Shown here: positions 17,436-26,407 of the stretch, in pieces
Layout of the letters: the number at the start of each line of letters is the position of its first letter
Position numbering within the stretch: the first letter of the stretch is position 1
Source of the DNA: Bdellovibrionaceae bacterium UBA1609
GTDB lineage: Bacteria; Bdellovibrionota; Bdellovibrionia; Bdellovibrionales; UBA1609
DNA: 64,000 bases
NCBI GenBank assembly: GCA_002321895.1
Contig: DCMZ01000001.1
Span: 1 to 64,000 of the forward strand
Direction of reading: 5' to 3'
Notes under the pieces: generated by a model
The model's input: the letters and a program-made list of their open reading frames with translations, nothing else
Databases searched by the model: none
What the model was told of the DNA's origin: nothing
Program-made: the position numbers and the translations under genes

Positions 17436-19358
17436 TCAACCAGCGGCTTTTTTAAGACCTGAGGTCCAACCGGAAATAGTATTGAGCACTTTGGAGTTGG
17501 CCTCTTCAAAAGCCACACCATAAGATTGTCGCTCTTGTGACCAAACCACCTTACCAGCAACTTCTACTTTTTCATTGCCATCAGGGCTCTCAATACTCAT
17601 TCGGATGATTCCGCCTTGCTCGAGCATAGCGTCGGTATCCACCTTCAAGCCACCCAGTGAAATACTGGAAACACTACCCACGAGTTGCTTGTCGCCCACT
17701 TTCATACTCACCTGCGAGCTGATTTCAAAGCGCTCATGACGTCGTCGTTCTGATGGAGCGATATTTCGCTTCATAAACATAGCCATCAACATAGGTAAAC
17801 CTAAAAGTGCAAACGCAAATAATTTAAAGAAGAGGGTGTTTTGCTTAACGTCCTTCACATGCATTTCTTTTCCATTTTTTAAAATGGAATTCCCGCCGCC
17901 TTTTCCGCCACGGCCGTTATTGTTATACCGATCATAGGCCATCTTACTCACTAAGCCACAACCCCCGGCAGTCTGCTCAGCAGAGGCAGAACCACGATAC
18001 CCAGAGTTCACATCATAACCTGGCTGGCTGCCATCAACATTGGCCCCCTGAGCCGCTGCTAAAGCGGCCGAAGCATTCACTCGGGATTCCGTTTGCACTT
18101 TACCTGAAAGAGGTGAAACCGCATCAGCTGTGTCCTCAATAATCTCCTTCATTTGATAACCGAGCATGGAGGACTGTTCATGTTTTATCATTCCAGCAAT
18201 ACCTGCTACATATGGAGTCGCCATACTGGTTCCAGACATATACCCAAAACCACCGCCATCGACCGTACTAAGTACATAAACGCCAGGGCTCCCCACATGA
18301 ACCGTATTGAATCCATAGTTGGAAAATGAAGCCAGTGAGTCGGAACCGGTCGTTGCCGCAATAGACACTACGTTAGGTACATCGAAACTGGCTGGATACA
18401 TTGGCGCTGAATCATTATTGGAGGCTAAGTTTCCTGCCGCCGCTATGAAGGAAGCTCCACTCGAGTAAGAGACCGCCACGGCCTCATGCAGAGACACCGA
18501 ATATGATGGCCCCCCCCAAGAATTATTGAGGATAGTTGCGCCATTGGCTAGAGCATACTCGATCGCTGAAATTGCATCCGATGTGGACCCAATCCCGGAA
18601 CTATCTAAAAACTTTAATGGCATAATTTTAAATGGCGATTCTTCAACAGGAAAGTCAAAAATATCAACCACCACACTAAGAATGGTTCCCGCAACATGGG
18701 TCCCATGATCATCATCGTCGAACATTACTCCAGAGTTAGCGACGAAGTTCCAACCGTTCACATCGTCGACAAAACCATTCCCATCATCGTCTATACCATT
18801 ACCAGGAATCTCACCAGAATTGCTCCAAACAGCTTTACTCTGAACAAATACGGGATGGTCAATATCCAACCCTGTGTCAATAACAGCAATAATGGGTTTT
18901 ACCGAAGTGGCCGACATGGACTGCCTCGCCTGCTCCAAACCCATCTCTACTGTACTGGATTCTAACTTACCCTCGCTTTTTGCCAGTTCTTGAATATCGC
19001 TAAAAGAGAGCACATCGCCATGAATCTCAGAACTTTGTTTTTCAATAATATAGTTAGGCTCTGCATACTCCACGTTGGGATCATTTTTTAACTCCTGGAC
19101 CATTTGTGGCACAGACTGCCCTTTAGAGAGCTTGTAATGATACATATTGAGACGTGAAAAGGACTTCTTTAAGTTCATGGATTTCTGGCTAGAAGCCTTA
19201 CCCATAAAATTAGACTGTGCACCCGGTTGATCCTTGAGCTTAACGATCACTTCCCCAGGAACGTAATCCTGAGCACTGGCCATGCCTCCTACTAATAGAA
19301 AGGAGACACTCGCAAGCACATACCCTAATATTTGGAACCGAAATAACCGCATACACAT
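17436..19358 (-). CDS. Exported subtilase with transmembrane segment and cytoplasmic PilZ domain
   Basis: A 640-residue fusion. Residues 1-30 are a signal peptide and about 31-107 an I9-type propeptide (YVPGEVIVKLKD...VEYAEPNYII). The S8 protease domain has Asp161 (AVIDTGLD), His218 (DDHGTHVAGT), Asn310 and Ser378 (GTSMATPYVAG). A Gly-rich linker with GGCGLV follows, then a hydrophobic segment (about 508-528) ending in MKR. Residues about 538-630 match PilZ, with RRHER giving RxxxR and SISLGG at the DxSxxG position (Asp/Asn replaced by Ser565). Predicted topology puts the protease outside and PilZ inside, so c-di-GMP could control the protease across the membrane. The Ser substitution makes c-di-GMP binding uncertain. 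Confidence 0.85.
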   Translation of the reverse strand: MCMRLFRFQILGYVLASVSFLLVGGMASAQDYVPGEVIVKLKDQPGAQSNFMGKASSQKSMNLKKSFSRLNMYHYKLSKGQSVPQMVQELKNDPNVEYAEPNYIIEKQSSEIHGDVLSFSDIQELAKSEGKLESSTVEMGLEQARQSMSATSVKPIIAVIDTGLDIDHPVFVQSKAVWSNSGEIPGNGIDDDGNGFVDDVNGWNFVANSGVMFDDDDHGTHVAGTILSVVVDIFDFPVEESPFKIMPLKFLDSSGIGSTSDAISAIEYALANGATILNNSWGGPSYSVSLHEAVAVSYSSGASFIAAAGNLASNNDSAPMYPASFDVPNVVSIAATTGSDSLASFSNYGFNTVHVGSPGVYVLSTVDGGGFGYMSGTSMATPYVAGIAGMIKHEQSSMLGYQMKEIIEDTADAVSPLSGKVQTESRVNASAALAAAQGANVDGSQPGYDVNSGYRGSASAEQTAGGCGLVSKMAYDRYNNNGRGGKGGGNSILKNGKEMHVKDVKQNTLFFKLFAFALLGLPMLMAMFMKRNIAPSERRRHERFEISSQVSMKVGDKQLVGSVSSISLGGLKVDTDAMLEQGGIIRMSIESPDGNEKVEVAGKVVWSQERQSYGVAFEEANSKVLNTISGWTSGLKKAAG

Positions 19359-19370
19359 GCAATACTTTTC

Positions 19371-19382
19371 GGACCTAGGTCC
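19371..19382. promoter_or_regulatory. 12-bp palindrome upstream of the subtilase-PilZ gene
   Basis: GGACCTAGGTCC is a perfect palindrome 12 bases before the ATG at 19358, between any promoter and the start codon. It could be an operator or an RNA structure near the ribosome site. Chance occurrence is possible. Confidence 0.3.
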
Positions 19383-19439
19383 AGGATATTTAGCTTTTTT
19401 ATGTTAATTCTTAATAACGTTCATAAAGGTATACAGGTG

Positions 19440-19465
19440 CTGGGGATTGTGGAAACACTCCCCAG
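19440..19465 (-). terminator. Hairpin after the PpiD-like gene
   Basis: CTGGGGA (19440-19446) pairs with TCCCCAG (19459-19465), with an inner GTG/CAC extension around GAAA. It lies about 50 bases past the foldase stop codon on the minus strand. There is no T-run, so it is a weak terminator candidate or simply an mRNA 3' structure. Confidence 0.35.
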
Positions 19466-19517
19466 ATTACTTGTCTGTTTATGAGATTATGAGAAAAATT
19501 TCTTGTTTTTTGGCTAA

Positions 19518-21011
19518 CTAATTGGCAGCCAGAACCTGCTCATTGGATACAATCTTCGAAGATTCCTGTACTTCCTCTAACCAAGCACTGAGCAATTGAC
19601 CCACCCGCCGGCTAGTGATTTGTACCTGCTCTTCACGGACCTTATCCTCGGCAAGCGTCTCATTTTTAACCTTTTTCGATTTGAGCTCCACCACATAAGA
19701 TTTTCCCAAATGCTGGATCAATTTTGTCGGCATTTGGTTCGGCTCTAAATCCATAACCGATGAAATCACACCAGGTATGTCACCCAACTTAGGAATACTT
19801 GACTGAGCTAAATTAAAATTTCCAGAGTCCACAAACTCAACCCCAGCAGACTTTAATGAGGACCTAACCCCAGCGAATTTACCTTCAGCCAACTGTCCTT
19901 TTACTTTTTCAATGAGTTCACTGGAACGACTTTTCTGCGCTAACTCTTTAGCGATTGCCAATTTCACAGAATCGAAAGGCTCCGTCCCCGCAGGAATTTT
20001 GTTTTCTACATATATAAGGTGATATCCAAATTGTGTTTTTATTGGTCCAACAATTGATCCCGCTTCTGCACTAAATGCAGCTTCTTCAAATTCAGGAACC
20101 ATAGCTCCCTTTGAAAAAGATCCTAGGCTTCCACCATTTTTTGCGGATCCTGGATCATCACTGGAAGACGTGGCCAGTTCTGCAAAATTCTCTTTAGTGG
20201 CTTTAGATTTTAGTGAATCCACCTTCTTTTTAGCTGTCGCCTCATCGGTCTTCCCATCAATCTTCACAAGAATGTGACGAGCTTCTACTTTTTCTTCCGT
20301 CTTATAACGAGCGACTTTGTTGTCTTCATAAAATGTCTGAACACTATCCCCGTTATTCTCTAAATAAGATTTAGCTGCAGAATCACTGATTTTAATGGAG
20401 CCGCCAGACGCTGAAAGATCAGCAAACCTCAATTCCAGCTCTGTCCCTTGGGCTTTTGCCAAAAGCTCTGCCTCTACGGGAAGGGCTTTTGCTCCTCGGG
20501 TAAATGCCATTTGGAGTCGATTGATTATGATTTCATCGCGACGCTCAGATTCAAAATCAGCAACGGATGTGCGCGTGGCCTGTAAGTACCGCTCATAAGC
20601 CTGCCGATTGAAATTTCCATTTTCCTGAAAAATTCCAATTTCGATGATTCGATCCATGACTTCTTGATCGGAAACAAAAAACCGCTCTTCGGTCGCTGCC
20701 TGAATAGCAAGCTTTTGAGAAATCAACTGATTCAAAGCTCGCTGTCGCAAGGAACGAGTAAACATTTGCCTTTGCGCCGCTGGCAGACTGTTAATTCTTC
20801 CGCCGAGGCTTCTTTCCATATTTTCTACAGCTCTTCTAAAATCCATGAGTGTCACCGGCTGGCCATTGACCATCGCCGCCACGCCCCCACCACTGAGGAA
20901 CTCAGGTCCTTGAAATAAACCGATAATAGCAAATGCAAAAACTGCGATAATTAAAATAATGAAAACTTTAAAACGTCTCCAAAATCTTTGCCACTTAATG
21001 TTCTGAGACAT
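19518..21011 (-). CDS. PpiD/SurA-type membrane-anchored peptidyl-prolyl isomerase
   Basis: A 497-residue periplasmic foldase. ATG 21011 is chosen because AGGAGG lies 5 bases upstream; the longer form starting at 21071 lacks this. A transmembrane anchor (VFIILIIAVFAFAIIGLF) near residue 15-35 is followed by a SurA_N-like helical region (AMVNGQPVTLMDFRRAVENM...QRALNQLISQKLAIQAA). A parvulin domain begins VEARHILVKIDG and includes DPGSAKNGGSLGSF and QFGYHLIYVE. Such proteins help outer-membrane and secreted proteins fold after translocation. PpiD of Escherichia coli is longer (about 620 residues) but has the same order. Divergent from mreC. Confidence 0.85.
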   Translation of the reverse strand: MSQNIKWQRFWRRFKVFIILIIAVFAFAIIGLFQGPEFLSGGGVAAMVNGQPVTLMDFRRAVENMERSLGGRINSLPAAQRQMFTRSLRQRALNQLISQKLAIQAATEERFFVSDQEVMDRIIEIGIFQENGNFNRQAYERYLQATRTSVADFESERRDEIIINRLQMAFTRGAKALPVEAELLAKAQGTELELRFADLSASGGSIKISDSAAKSYLENNGDSVQTFYEDNKVARYKTEEKVEARHILVKIDGKTDEATAKKKVDSLKSKATKENFAELATSSSDDPGSAKNGGSLGSFSKGAMVPEFEEAAFSAEAGSIVGPIKTQFGYHLIYVENKIPAGTEPFDSVKLAIAKELAQKSRSSELIEKVKGQLAEGKFAGVRSSLKSAGVEFVDSGNFNLAQSSIPKLGDIPGVISSVMDLEPNQMPTKLIQHLGKSYVVELKSKKVKNETLAEDKVREEQVQITSRRVGQLLSAWLEEVQESSKIVSNEQVLAAN

Positions 21012-21218
21012 GCTTCCTCCTAGTTCAGAAACGAATCCGGTAAGAGTCTCAAGAAATGGTCCGATTGACAATGTTTCTGCCCTACTAATAGAGCACTTTC
21101 AGCCTAGCGTCGAAATCCCTAAACCAAGGAATTGATTGCTTATTCCAATCCTAGAGGTAAAAATTAAGGACTGTTGATATTCCCGAGGTAAACCACAAGA
21201 TACATACAAGGACGGTTT

Positions 21219-22154
21219 GTGAATTTCTTCAATTTCAGCTTAAGAAAAGTGATTGTTTTTACGGCAGCCATTTTAATTCCATTCATACTCATTAAGATGC
21301 ACCGCACCTCAAAGGAAACGCCCCTTGTTTTGCGTCCATTTACTTTTACGGTGGGCTTAATTCAAAATGCCTATTCTTCCTTCAGTAGCGGAGTCCGCGG
21401 AACCACTTCTCTGTATTTAAACTTAGTGGACATCAAGCGAGACAATAGAAGTCTGATGCGTAAAAATGCCGAATTAAGAGCTCAGTTAGGCACAATGACT
21501 GAGCTGAAATTGGAAAATGAACGACTCAATCAGCTTCTTGAGTTTAAAACTCAAACGAAAATGCAATTATTGGCCGGTCGAGTGGTAGGACAAGATCTTA
21601 TCCCCGAACATTCCACAATCACCATCAACAGAGGGACCTATCATGGCGTAGAGCAAGGCATGGCCGTCCTCACAGTGAGTGGAGCTGTTGGCTATATTCT
21701 TCAAGCGGAAATGTTGAACTCACAGGTCATACTTATTACGGATCGATTTTCAGCAGTGGATGCTCTGGTTCAACGAACTCGAGCTCGAGGTATTGTCAGC
21801 GGAATCAGCAGTGAAGCCTGCAAATTTAATTATCTTAAACGTGGGGACGATGTGGCCATCGGTGACCAAGTCGTTACCAGCGGATTAGACAATATCTTTC
21901 CCAAGGGATTTCCCGTGGGTGAAGTGATTAAAGTGGAGCAAAGTGAATATGGGGTAACAAAAGACGTTGAGTTGAGACCGGCTGTTAACCCTAACAACCT
22001 GGAAGAAATTTTTATTGTTCTCAATGCGGCTCAGGAAGACTTTCTACCTTCAGAAGAAGAGTCTGATTCTGAAACCCCTAATAAAGAAACTGAAATAGAC
22101 AAATCAAAGAAGGCTCTTGGTCAAGCTTCGGGGAGTGCCAACATTGAGCGATAA
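21219..22154 (+). CDS. mreC: Rod shape-determining protein MreC
   Basis: A 311-residue protein with one N-terminal membrane segment (VIVFTAAILIPFILI), a coiled-coil (LVDIKRDNRSLMRKNAELRA...LKLENERLNQLLEF) and the MreC beta domain (GRVVGQDLIPEHSTITINRG; GMAVLTVSGAVGYIL; GDQVVTSGLDNIFPKGFPVG). It links the cytoplasmic elongation machinery to PBP2 in the periplasm. Start is GTG 21219. It is the first gene of the mreC-mreD-mrdA-rodA operon; the usual upstream mreB is absent here. The C-terminal 40 residues are acidic and variable. Confidence 0.95.
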   Translation: MNFFNFSLRKVIVFTAAILIPFILIKMHRTSKETPLVLRPFTFTVGLIQNAYSSFSSGVRGTTSLYLNLVDIKRDNRSLMRKNAELRAQLGTMTELKLENERLNQLLEFKTQTKMQLLAGRVVGQDLIPEHSTITINRGTYHGVEQGMAVLTVSGAVGYILQAEMLNSQVILITDRFSAVDALVQRTRARGIVSGISSEACKFNYLKRGDDVAIGDQVVTSGLDNIFPKGFPVGEVIKVEQSEYGVTKDVELRPAVNPNNLEEIFIVLNAAQEDFLPSEEESDSETPNKETEIDKSKKALGQASGSANIER

Positions 22155-22683
22155 ACGTCTCCTCATATTGAACTACTTTTGCTTTGTAGTTTACGGAATT
22201 TTCACCATCGGCTTTCAAACCTCTATTTGGTCGCAAGTGTTAGGAGGATTTCCTCCACCGCACTTTTGGCTTCCCGTGCTTGCCTATTGGTCATTGTATC
22301 GTTCCCCCAAAGAAGGACTTATAATGACTTACTTGATCACACTACTTGTGGCTTCTGTAACAGCCATGCCATTGGGAATGTTTTTACTTCTGAACATTAT
22401 ACTCTATGCACTTTCCTACACCTTTAAGTCTAAGTTTTACCAACCAGGCCCCATATTTTTTGCCATTATATGTGGCGCCATGAGTGTGGCCTTTATGCCC
22501 ATTCACTTTATTCTTTCACTCATTATTGAACCCACCCCAATACAAGATTTAGAAATCATTTTTTGGCTACTTCAATCCCTGTTAACTCCACTTCTCTCTT
22601 TTGCTGTTTATCCTATATTTTGCATCATTGATGATCTCACAAATAAGGAATTACCAACAGAAGTTGGGAGACAGTTCGAATGA
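22144..22683 (+). CDS. mreD: Rod shape-determining protein MreD
   Basis: About 179 residues, almost wholly hydrophobic with five to six membrane segments, at the position expected for MreD between mreC and mrdA. The start is inside the mreC end: TTG 22144 with GGGGAG about 8 bases upstream is favoured, GTG 22135 is possible. Its stop overlaps the mrdA ATG (ATGA), implying coupled translation. MreD sequence is poorly conserved, so the call rests largely on size, topology and order. Confidence 0.85.
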   Translation: MSDKRLLILNYFCFVVYGIFTIGFQTSIWSQVLGGFPPPHFWLPVLAYWSLYRSPKEGLIMTYLITLLVASVTAMPLGMFLLLNIILYALSYTFKSKFYQPGPIFFAIICGAMSVAFMPIHFILSLIIEPTPIQDLEIIFWLLQSLLTPLLSFAVYPIFCIIDDLTNKELPTEVGRQFE

Positions 22684-24704
22684 GTACACTCTACAATCAT
22701 GAAGAATTGGCAAAAGACTATGACCCGCGATACAAACTTTTATATTGGGTGATTGGTATAACCGCTATCATCATATTTACTCGATTATGGTATTTACAGA
22801 TCATAAAAGGGGATGAGTTAAGTGACTATGCCAAGCGCAACCGTCTTAAAGAAACCAAAATCCCCGCCCCACGTGGCCTAGTATTGGATCGCGATGGACG
22901 AGTTCTCGTTGATAATTTACCCGGCTTTGAAGCCACCATCACTCCGCAGTTCGCCTCTCGACTGGAAGAAACAGCAGAAGAAGTTGGCCAAGTTTTAGAC
23001 CTACGAAAAGATCAAGTTCTAAAAATGGTTAAGAAAAGTAAACGTGAGAATGGTCTTTTTAGACCAGTAAAGATCAAAGAGAATTTAACACTCGATGAAG
23101 TTTTCCGGATCAAAATGTTGGCCCTTCACCACCCAGGCCTTGAAATCAATGAAACCATCCTGAGATATTATCCGCTCAGAGATAATGGTGCACAGTTATT
23201 TGGATATGTGGGTGAAATCACAAAAAAACAAATCAGCGAATACAATCGAAAATATGAAGATCATCACTTTGAACAAGGTGATATCATTGGAAAAAGAGGC
23301 CTAGAGAAAGTATGGGAGCGCACCATTCGCGGAGCTAACGGATTAAGTTTCGATGAAGTGGATGCTCGTGGCCGCGGTAAAAAGAATGCTTCCAATCAAC
23401 TGCTTGGCTTTGAAAACAAAGAAGCTGTTCCGGGAAACAACTTAAAACTCACCATTGATATGGACATTCAAAAGGCCGCTTTTGAGGCCATGCATCGGGA
23501 CGACAAAGTCGGGCCGCGCATAGGCAGCGTACTCGCCATGAAGTCCAATGGTGAAATTTTAGCTTGGGTTAACCTTCCCTCTTATGACCCCAATGAGTTT
23601 AGTACAGGAATTTCAAATGAGGTTTGGCGCTCACTCATAGATGACCCTTTTAAACCTCTACGAAATAAAATTATCCAGGATCACTATCCTCCAGGATCAA
23701 CCTTCAAACCCTTTGTGGCCTTGGCGGCTCTACAAGAGAAGATTATAACTCCAAGCCAACAAGTATTTTCACCAGGGCAGTTTCGGTTTGGTCGACGGGT
23801 TTATCATGACCATACTCGCTATGGACACGGAAATATCAATGTGATTCAGGCTTTAGAACGAAGCAGTAACGTCTTTTTCTATAAGCTCGGACGTGACCTT
23901 GGCATTGATAACATCGCCAAGTACGCCAAACTTTTTGGATTGGGAGACCTAACGGGCATTAAACTCGCCGACGAAAAACCAGGGCTGATCCCAACAAGAG
24001 AGTGGAAGAAAAAAAGGTTCGGAGAGGAATGGCAACCTGGAGAAAACTTAAGTAATGCTATTGGCCAAGGGTTTATTTTAACAACCCCCTTACAAATGGC
24101 TGTGGCTTACAACACCATTGGACTTGAAGGAAAAGTTTATAAGCCTATTTTGATCAAACAGGTGATCGATCCCGAGAATACAGTGAATCAGGATTTTAGC
24201 CCCCAGCTCATACGAGATATTTCACAGCCCAATGAAGAGGGCGTGTTTATAAGTAAAAACGTATTTAAAACGGTTAAGTCGGGCATGCAGGCCGTATCCA
24301 TGGGAGAGCGAGGTACCGCACGATGGTATAACGTTCCAGGAATTACTATGGCGGGAAAAACGGGCACAGCTCAAGTATTGGCATTTTCTGCGGATCAGAT
24401 TTACGCCAATTGTAGAGAACGACCTTTGACACAAAGACATCACGGTTGGTTTGGCGCATTTGCGCCCGTTGAAAAACCTGAAATCACAGTGGTGGTTCTT
24501 GCCGAGCATGCCTGCGCCGGCTCCAGCGGCGGCGCGCCAGTGGCTAGAGATATTATTAAAGCCTACATGGAAAAATATCACCCGGATTGGTTAAAAAAGA
24601 AGCCAAGGAAATCTAAACCTCAGATGGCCCAATCTTCGACTCCTATTCCTAAACCAGAAGGTGAGACTACTTCTGATTCTAATGCCACCAGGGAGAATCT
24701 GTAA
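22680..24704 (+). CDS. mrdA: Penicillin-binding protein 2 (elongation transpeptidase)
   Basis: A 674-residue class B PBP. One N-terminal membrane anchor (LLYWVIGITAIIIFTRLW) precedes the dimerisation/pedestal region (IPAPRGLVLDRDGRVLVDN). The transpeptidase domain has the active-site Ser in PPGSTFKPF (about residue 340), SSN in ALERSSNVFFYKLG and KTG in MAGKTGTAQV (about 559). It cross-links peptidoglycan during side-wall growth together with RodA, whose gene overlaps its stop (TAATG). The C-terminal 40 residues are basic then Ser/Thr/Pro-rich. Length is a little above the usual 630-650. Confidence 0.95.
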   Translation: MSTLYNHEELAKDYDPRYKLLYWVIGITAIIIFTRLWYLQIIKGDELSDYAKRNRLKETKIPAPRGLVLDRDGRVLVDNLPGFEATITPQFASRLEETAEEVGQVLDLRKDQVLKMVKKSKRENGLFRPVKIKENLTLDEVFRIKMLALHHPGLEINETILRYYPLRDNGAQLFGYVGEITKKQISEYNRKYEDHHFEQGDIIGKRGLEKVWERTIRGANGLSFDEVDARGRGKKNASNQLLGFENKEAVPGNNLKLTIDMDIQKAAFEAMHRDDKVGPRIGSVLAMKSNGEILAWVNLPSYDPNEFSTGISNEVWRSLIDDPFKPLRNKIIQDHYPPGSTFKPFVALAALQEKIITPSQQVFSPGQFRFGRRVYHDHTRYGHGNINVIQALERSSNVFFYKLGRDLGIDNIAKYAKLFGLGDLTGIKLADEKPGLIPTREWKKKRFGEEWQPGENLSNAIGQGFILTTPLQMAVAYNTIGLEGKVYKPILIKQVIDPENTVNQDFSPQLIRDISQPNEEGVFISKNVFKTVKSGMQAVSMGERGTARWYNVPGITMAGKTGTAQVLAFSADQIYANCRERPLTQRHHGWFGAFAPVEKPEITVVVLAEHACAGSSGGAPVARDIIKAYMEKYHPDWLKKKPRKSKPQMAQSSTPIPKPEGETTSDSNATRENL

Positions 24705-25834
24705 TGAAAGACAGTAATTTCGAAATGCAGGTGGAGAACCGAACGTTCACTAAAAGATTCGATATCAATTTTGCATTGGTCATACTTGCCTTGAACGTCA
24801 TTGGTCTAATTAACCTTTATTCAGCGACAAACAGTGCTTCTGCCGCTCAGATGTCACGACTCTTTAATCAGCAGTTAATTTGGCTTTGCGTGGGATGGGG
24901 AATTTTCTTTTTCACGACAATCCTAGATTATAAGTTTTTTAAGCGCTTTGCTTTCGTATTTTACGCCATCAACATCGTCGCTCTGGTTCTCGTTTCTTTT
25001 TATGGAAAGAAGTTTTATGGAGCTCAACGATGGTTAGATCTTGGCTTCTTTAGATACCAACCTTCTGAGACCATGAAGCTCGCAATGGTTCTAGTTATGG
25101 CACGAGTTCTTAGCCGATATGAAGCCCAAAATGGACTCGGAATTAAAGAACTCTTGGTTCCTCTTGGACTGACTGCAATTCCCGTATTACTCACGGTGAA
25201 GCAACCGGATTTGGGAACTGGAATTCTAATTTTGGCGGTCTGCGTTTCTATGATCATGTTTGTGGGAGTTAGAAAACCCATACTCATTGCTGCCATTGTT
25301 ACGGGCCTTGTCGCCGCCCCGGTGCTTTGGAGTTTTGGACTTAAGAAGTATCAAAAAAATCGAATCTTAACTTTTGTGGACCCCGGCAGGGACCCCAGGG
25401 GTACGGGCTACAATAGCATTCAATCTAAGATTGCCGTAGGTAGTGGCCGGATTTTAGGCAAGGGTTTCCGCAAAGGCACCCAATCTCAATTAGAGTTTTT
25501 ACCAGAAAGACACACCGATTTTATCTATTCTGTTCTCAGCGAAGAACACGGGTTTATAGGAAGTGTTGCTACCTTTGGATTATTTTTAACTCTATATTGG
25601 ATGGCCCTGAGAATCGCCACACAAGCTCGTGATAAATTTGGAGCGCTGATCACGGTTGGAGTTCTTGCATACCTTTTCTGGCACGTTACCGTGAACATTG
25701 GGATGGTTATTGGACTATTACCCATTGTTGGAGTTCCCCTACCCTTACTTAGTTACGGTGGTTCGAGTATGTTAGCAACAATGGCCGGACTTGGGCTTAT
25801 CTCGGGTGTGGCTTATCGAAAATATCTCTTTTGA
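24704..25834 (+). CDS. rodA: RodA SEDS-family peptidoglycan glycosyltransferase
   Basis: A 376-residue polytopic membrane protein with about ten membrane segments. Family blocks include GAQRWLDLGFFRYQPSE, KQPDLGTGILIL, the catalytic-region FLPERHTDFIYSVLSEEHGF and LPLLSYGGSSML near the C-terminus. It polymerises lipid II as the partner of PBP2. Last gene of the operon; a bidirectional terminator follows. Confidence 0.95.
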   Translation: MKDSNFEMQVENRTFTKRFDINFALVILALNVIGLINLYSATNSASAAQMSRLFNQQLIWLCVGWGIFFFTTILDYKFFKRFAFVFYAINIVALVLVSFYGKKFYGAQRWLDLGFFRYQPSETMKLAMVLVMARVLSRYEAQNGLGIKELLVPLGLTAIPVLLTVKQPDLGTGILILAVCVSMIMFVGVRKPILIAAIVTGLVAAPVLWSFGLKKYQKNRILTFVDPGRDPRGTGYNSIQSKIAVGSGRILGKGFRKGTQSQLEFLPERHTDFIYSVLSEEHGFIGSVATFGLFLTLYWMALRIATQARDKFGALITVGVLAYLFWHVTVNIGMVIGLLPIVGVPLPLLSYGGSSMLATMAGLGLISGVAYRKYLF

Positions 25835-25860
25835 AATTCGCCAAACACTCAAAAACGAAA

Positions 25861-25895
25861 TAAAAAAACCGTCCCACAATAAGGACGGCTTTTAT
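25861..25895. terminator. Bidirectional terminator between rodA and trxA
   Basis: Stem CCGTCC (25869-25874) and GGACGG (25883-25888) with an 8-base loop. TTTT follows on the plus strand, and an A-run precedes it, giving a T-run on the minus strand. It serves both convergent genes. Confidence 0.75.
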
Positions 25896-25917
25896 AAAAT
25901 AAAAAAATCGGTACTTA

Positions 25918-26238
25918 CTAAGCGTTGTTCTGAATGAGTTCCGCGATGGCTTCTTTAGGATGATTACCAACAATTTGATCAACGACTTCGCCGTTTTTAA
26001 ACAGAATCATAGTTGGGATGCCTCTTACTCCGTACTTCTGAGGGGTGTCTCTGTTTTCATCCACATTGATTTTAACAATGTTCACTTTTTCGCCTAATTC
26101 ATCAGAAAGTTCTTCTAACTTAGGGCCCAAAGCTTTACAGGGACCGCACCACTCTGCCCAGAAATCTACCAATGTGAGTTTCCCAGAATCAATTACATCG
26201 CTTTGAAAAGTGCCGTCTGTGACTTGTGAAGTTGCCAT
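25918..26238 (-). CDS. trxA: Thioredoxin
   Basis: A 106-residue thioredoxin with the redox site in FWAEWCGPCKAL (WCGPC about 30-34), the cis-Pro in RGIPTMILFKNG and the conserved Asp in LVDFWAEW. It is a cytoplasmic disulfide reductase, reduced by thioredoxin reductase. Length and motifs are standard. AAGGAG lies 8 bases before the ATG. Single gene. Confidence 0.95.
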   Translation of the reverse strand: MATSQVTDGTFQSDVIDSGKLTLVDFWAEWCGPCKALGPKLEELSDELGEKVNIVKINVDENRDTPQKYGVRGIPTMILFKNGEVVDQIVGNHPKEAIAELIQNNA

Positions 26239-26407
26239 AATTTGCTCCTTATTAACTCCTTTAAATTACCAGAATTAGGTCTAGAAGTTACAGAATTATG
26301 CCCTTAACGCACTGCTCGCAGTAGAGAGCGAATGACCTTTTAGAAACTGTTTCAAAAGAAGTCAGTAGACCCCATAAGAATTTAATTTCACTGGAGAATA
26401 TTCCGAA

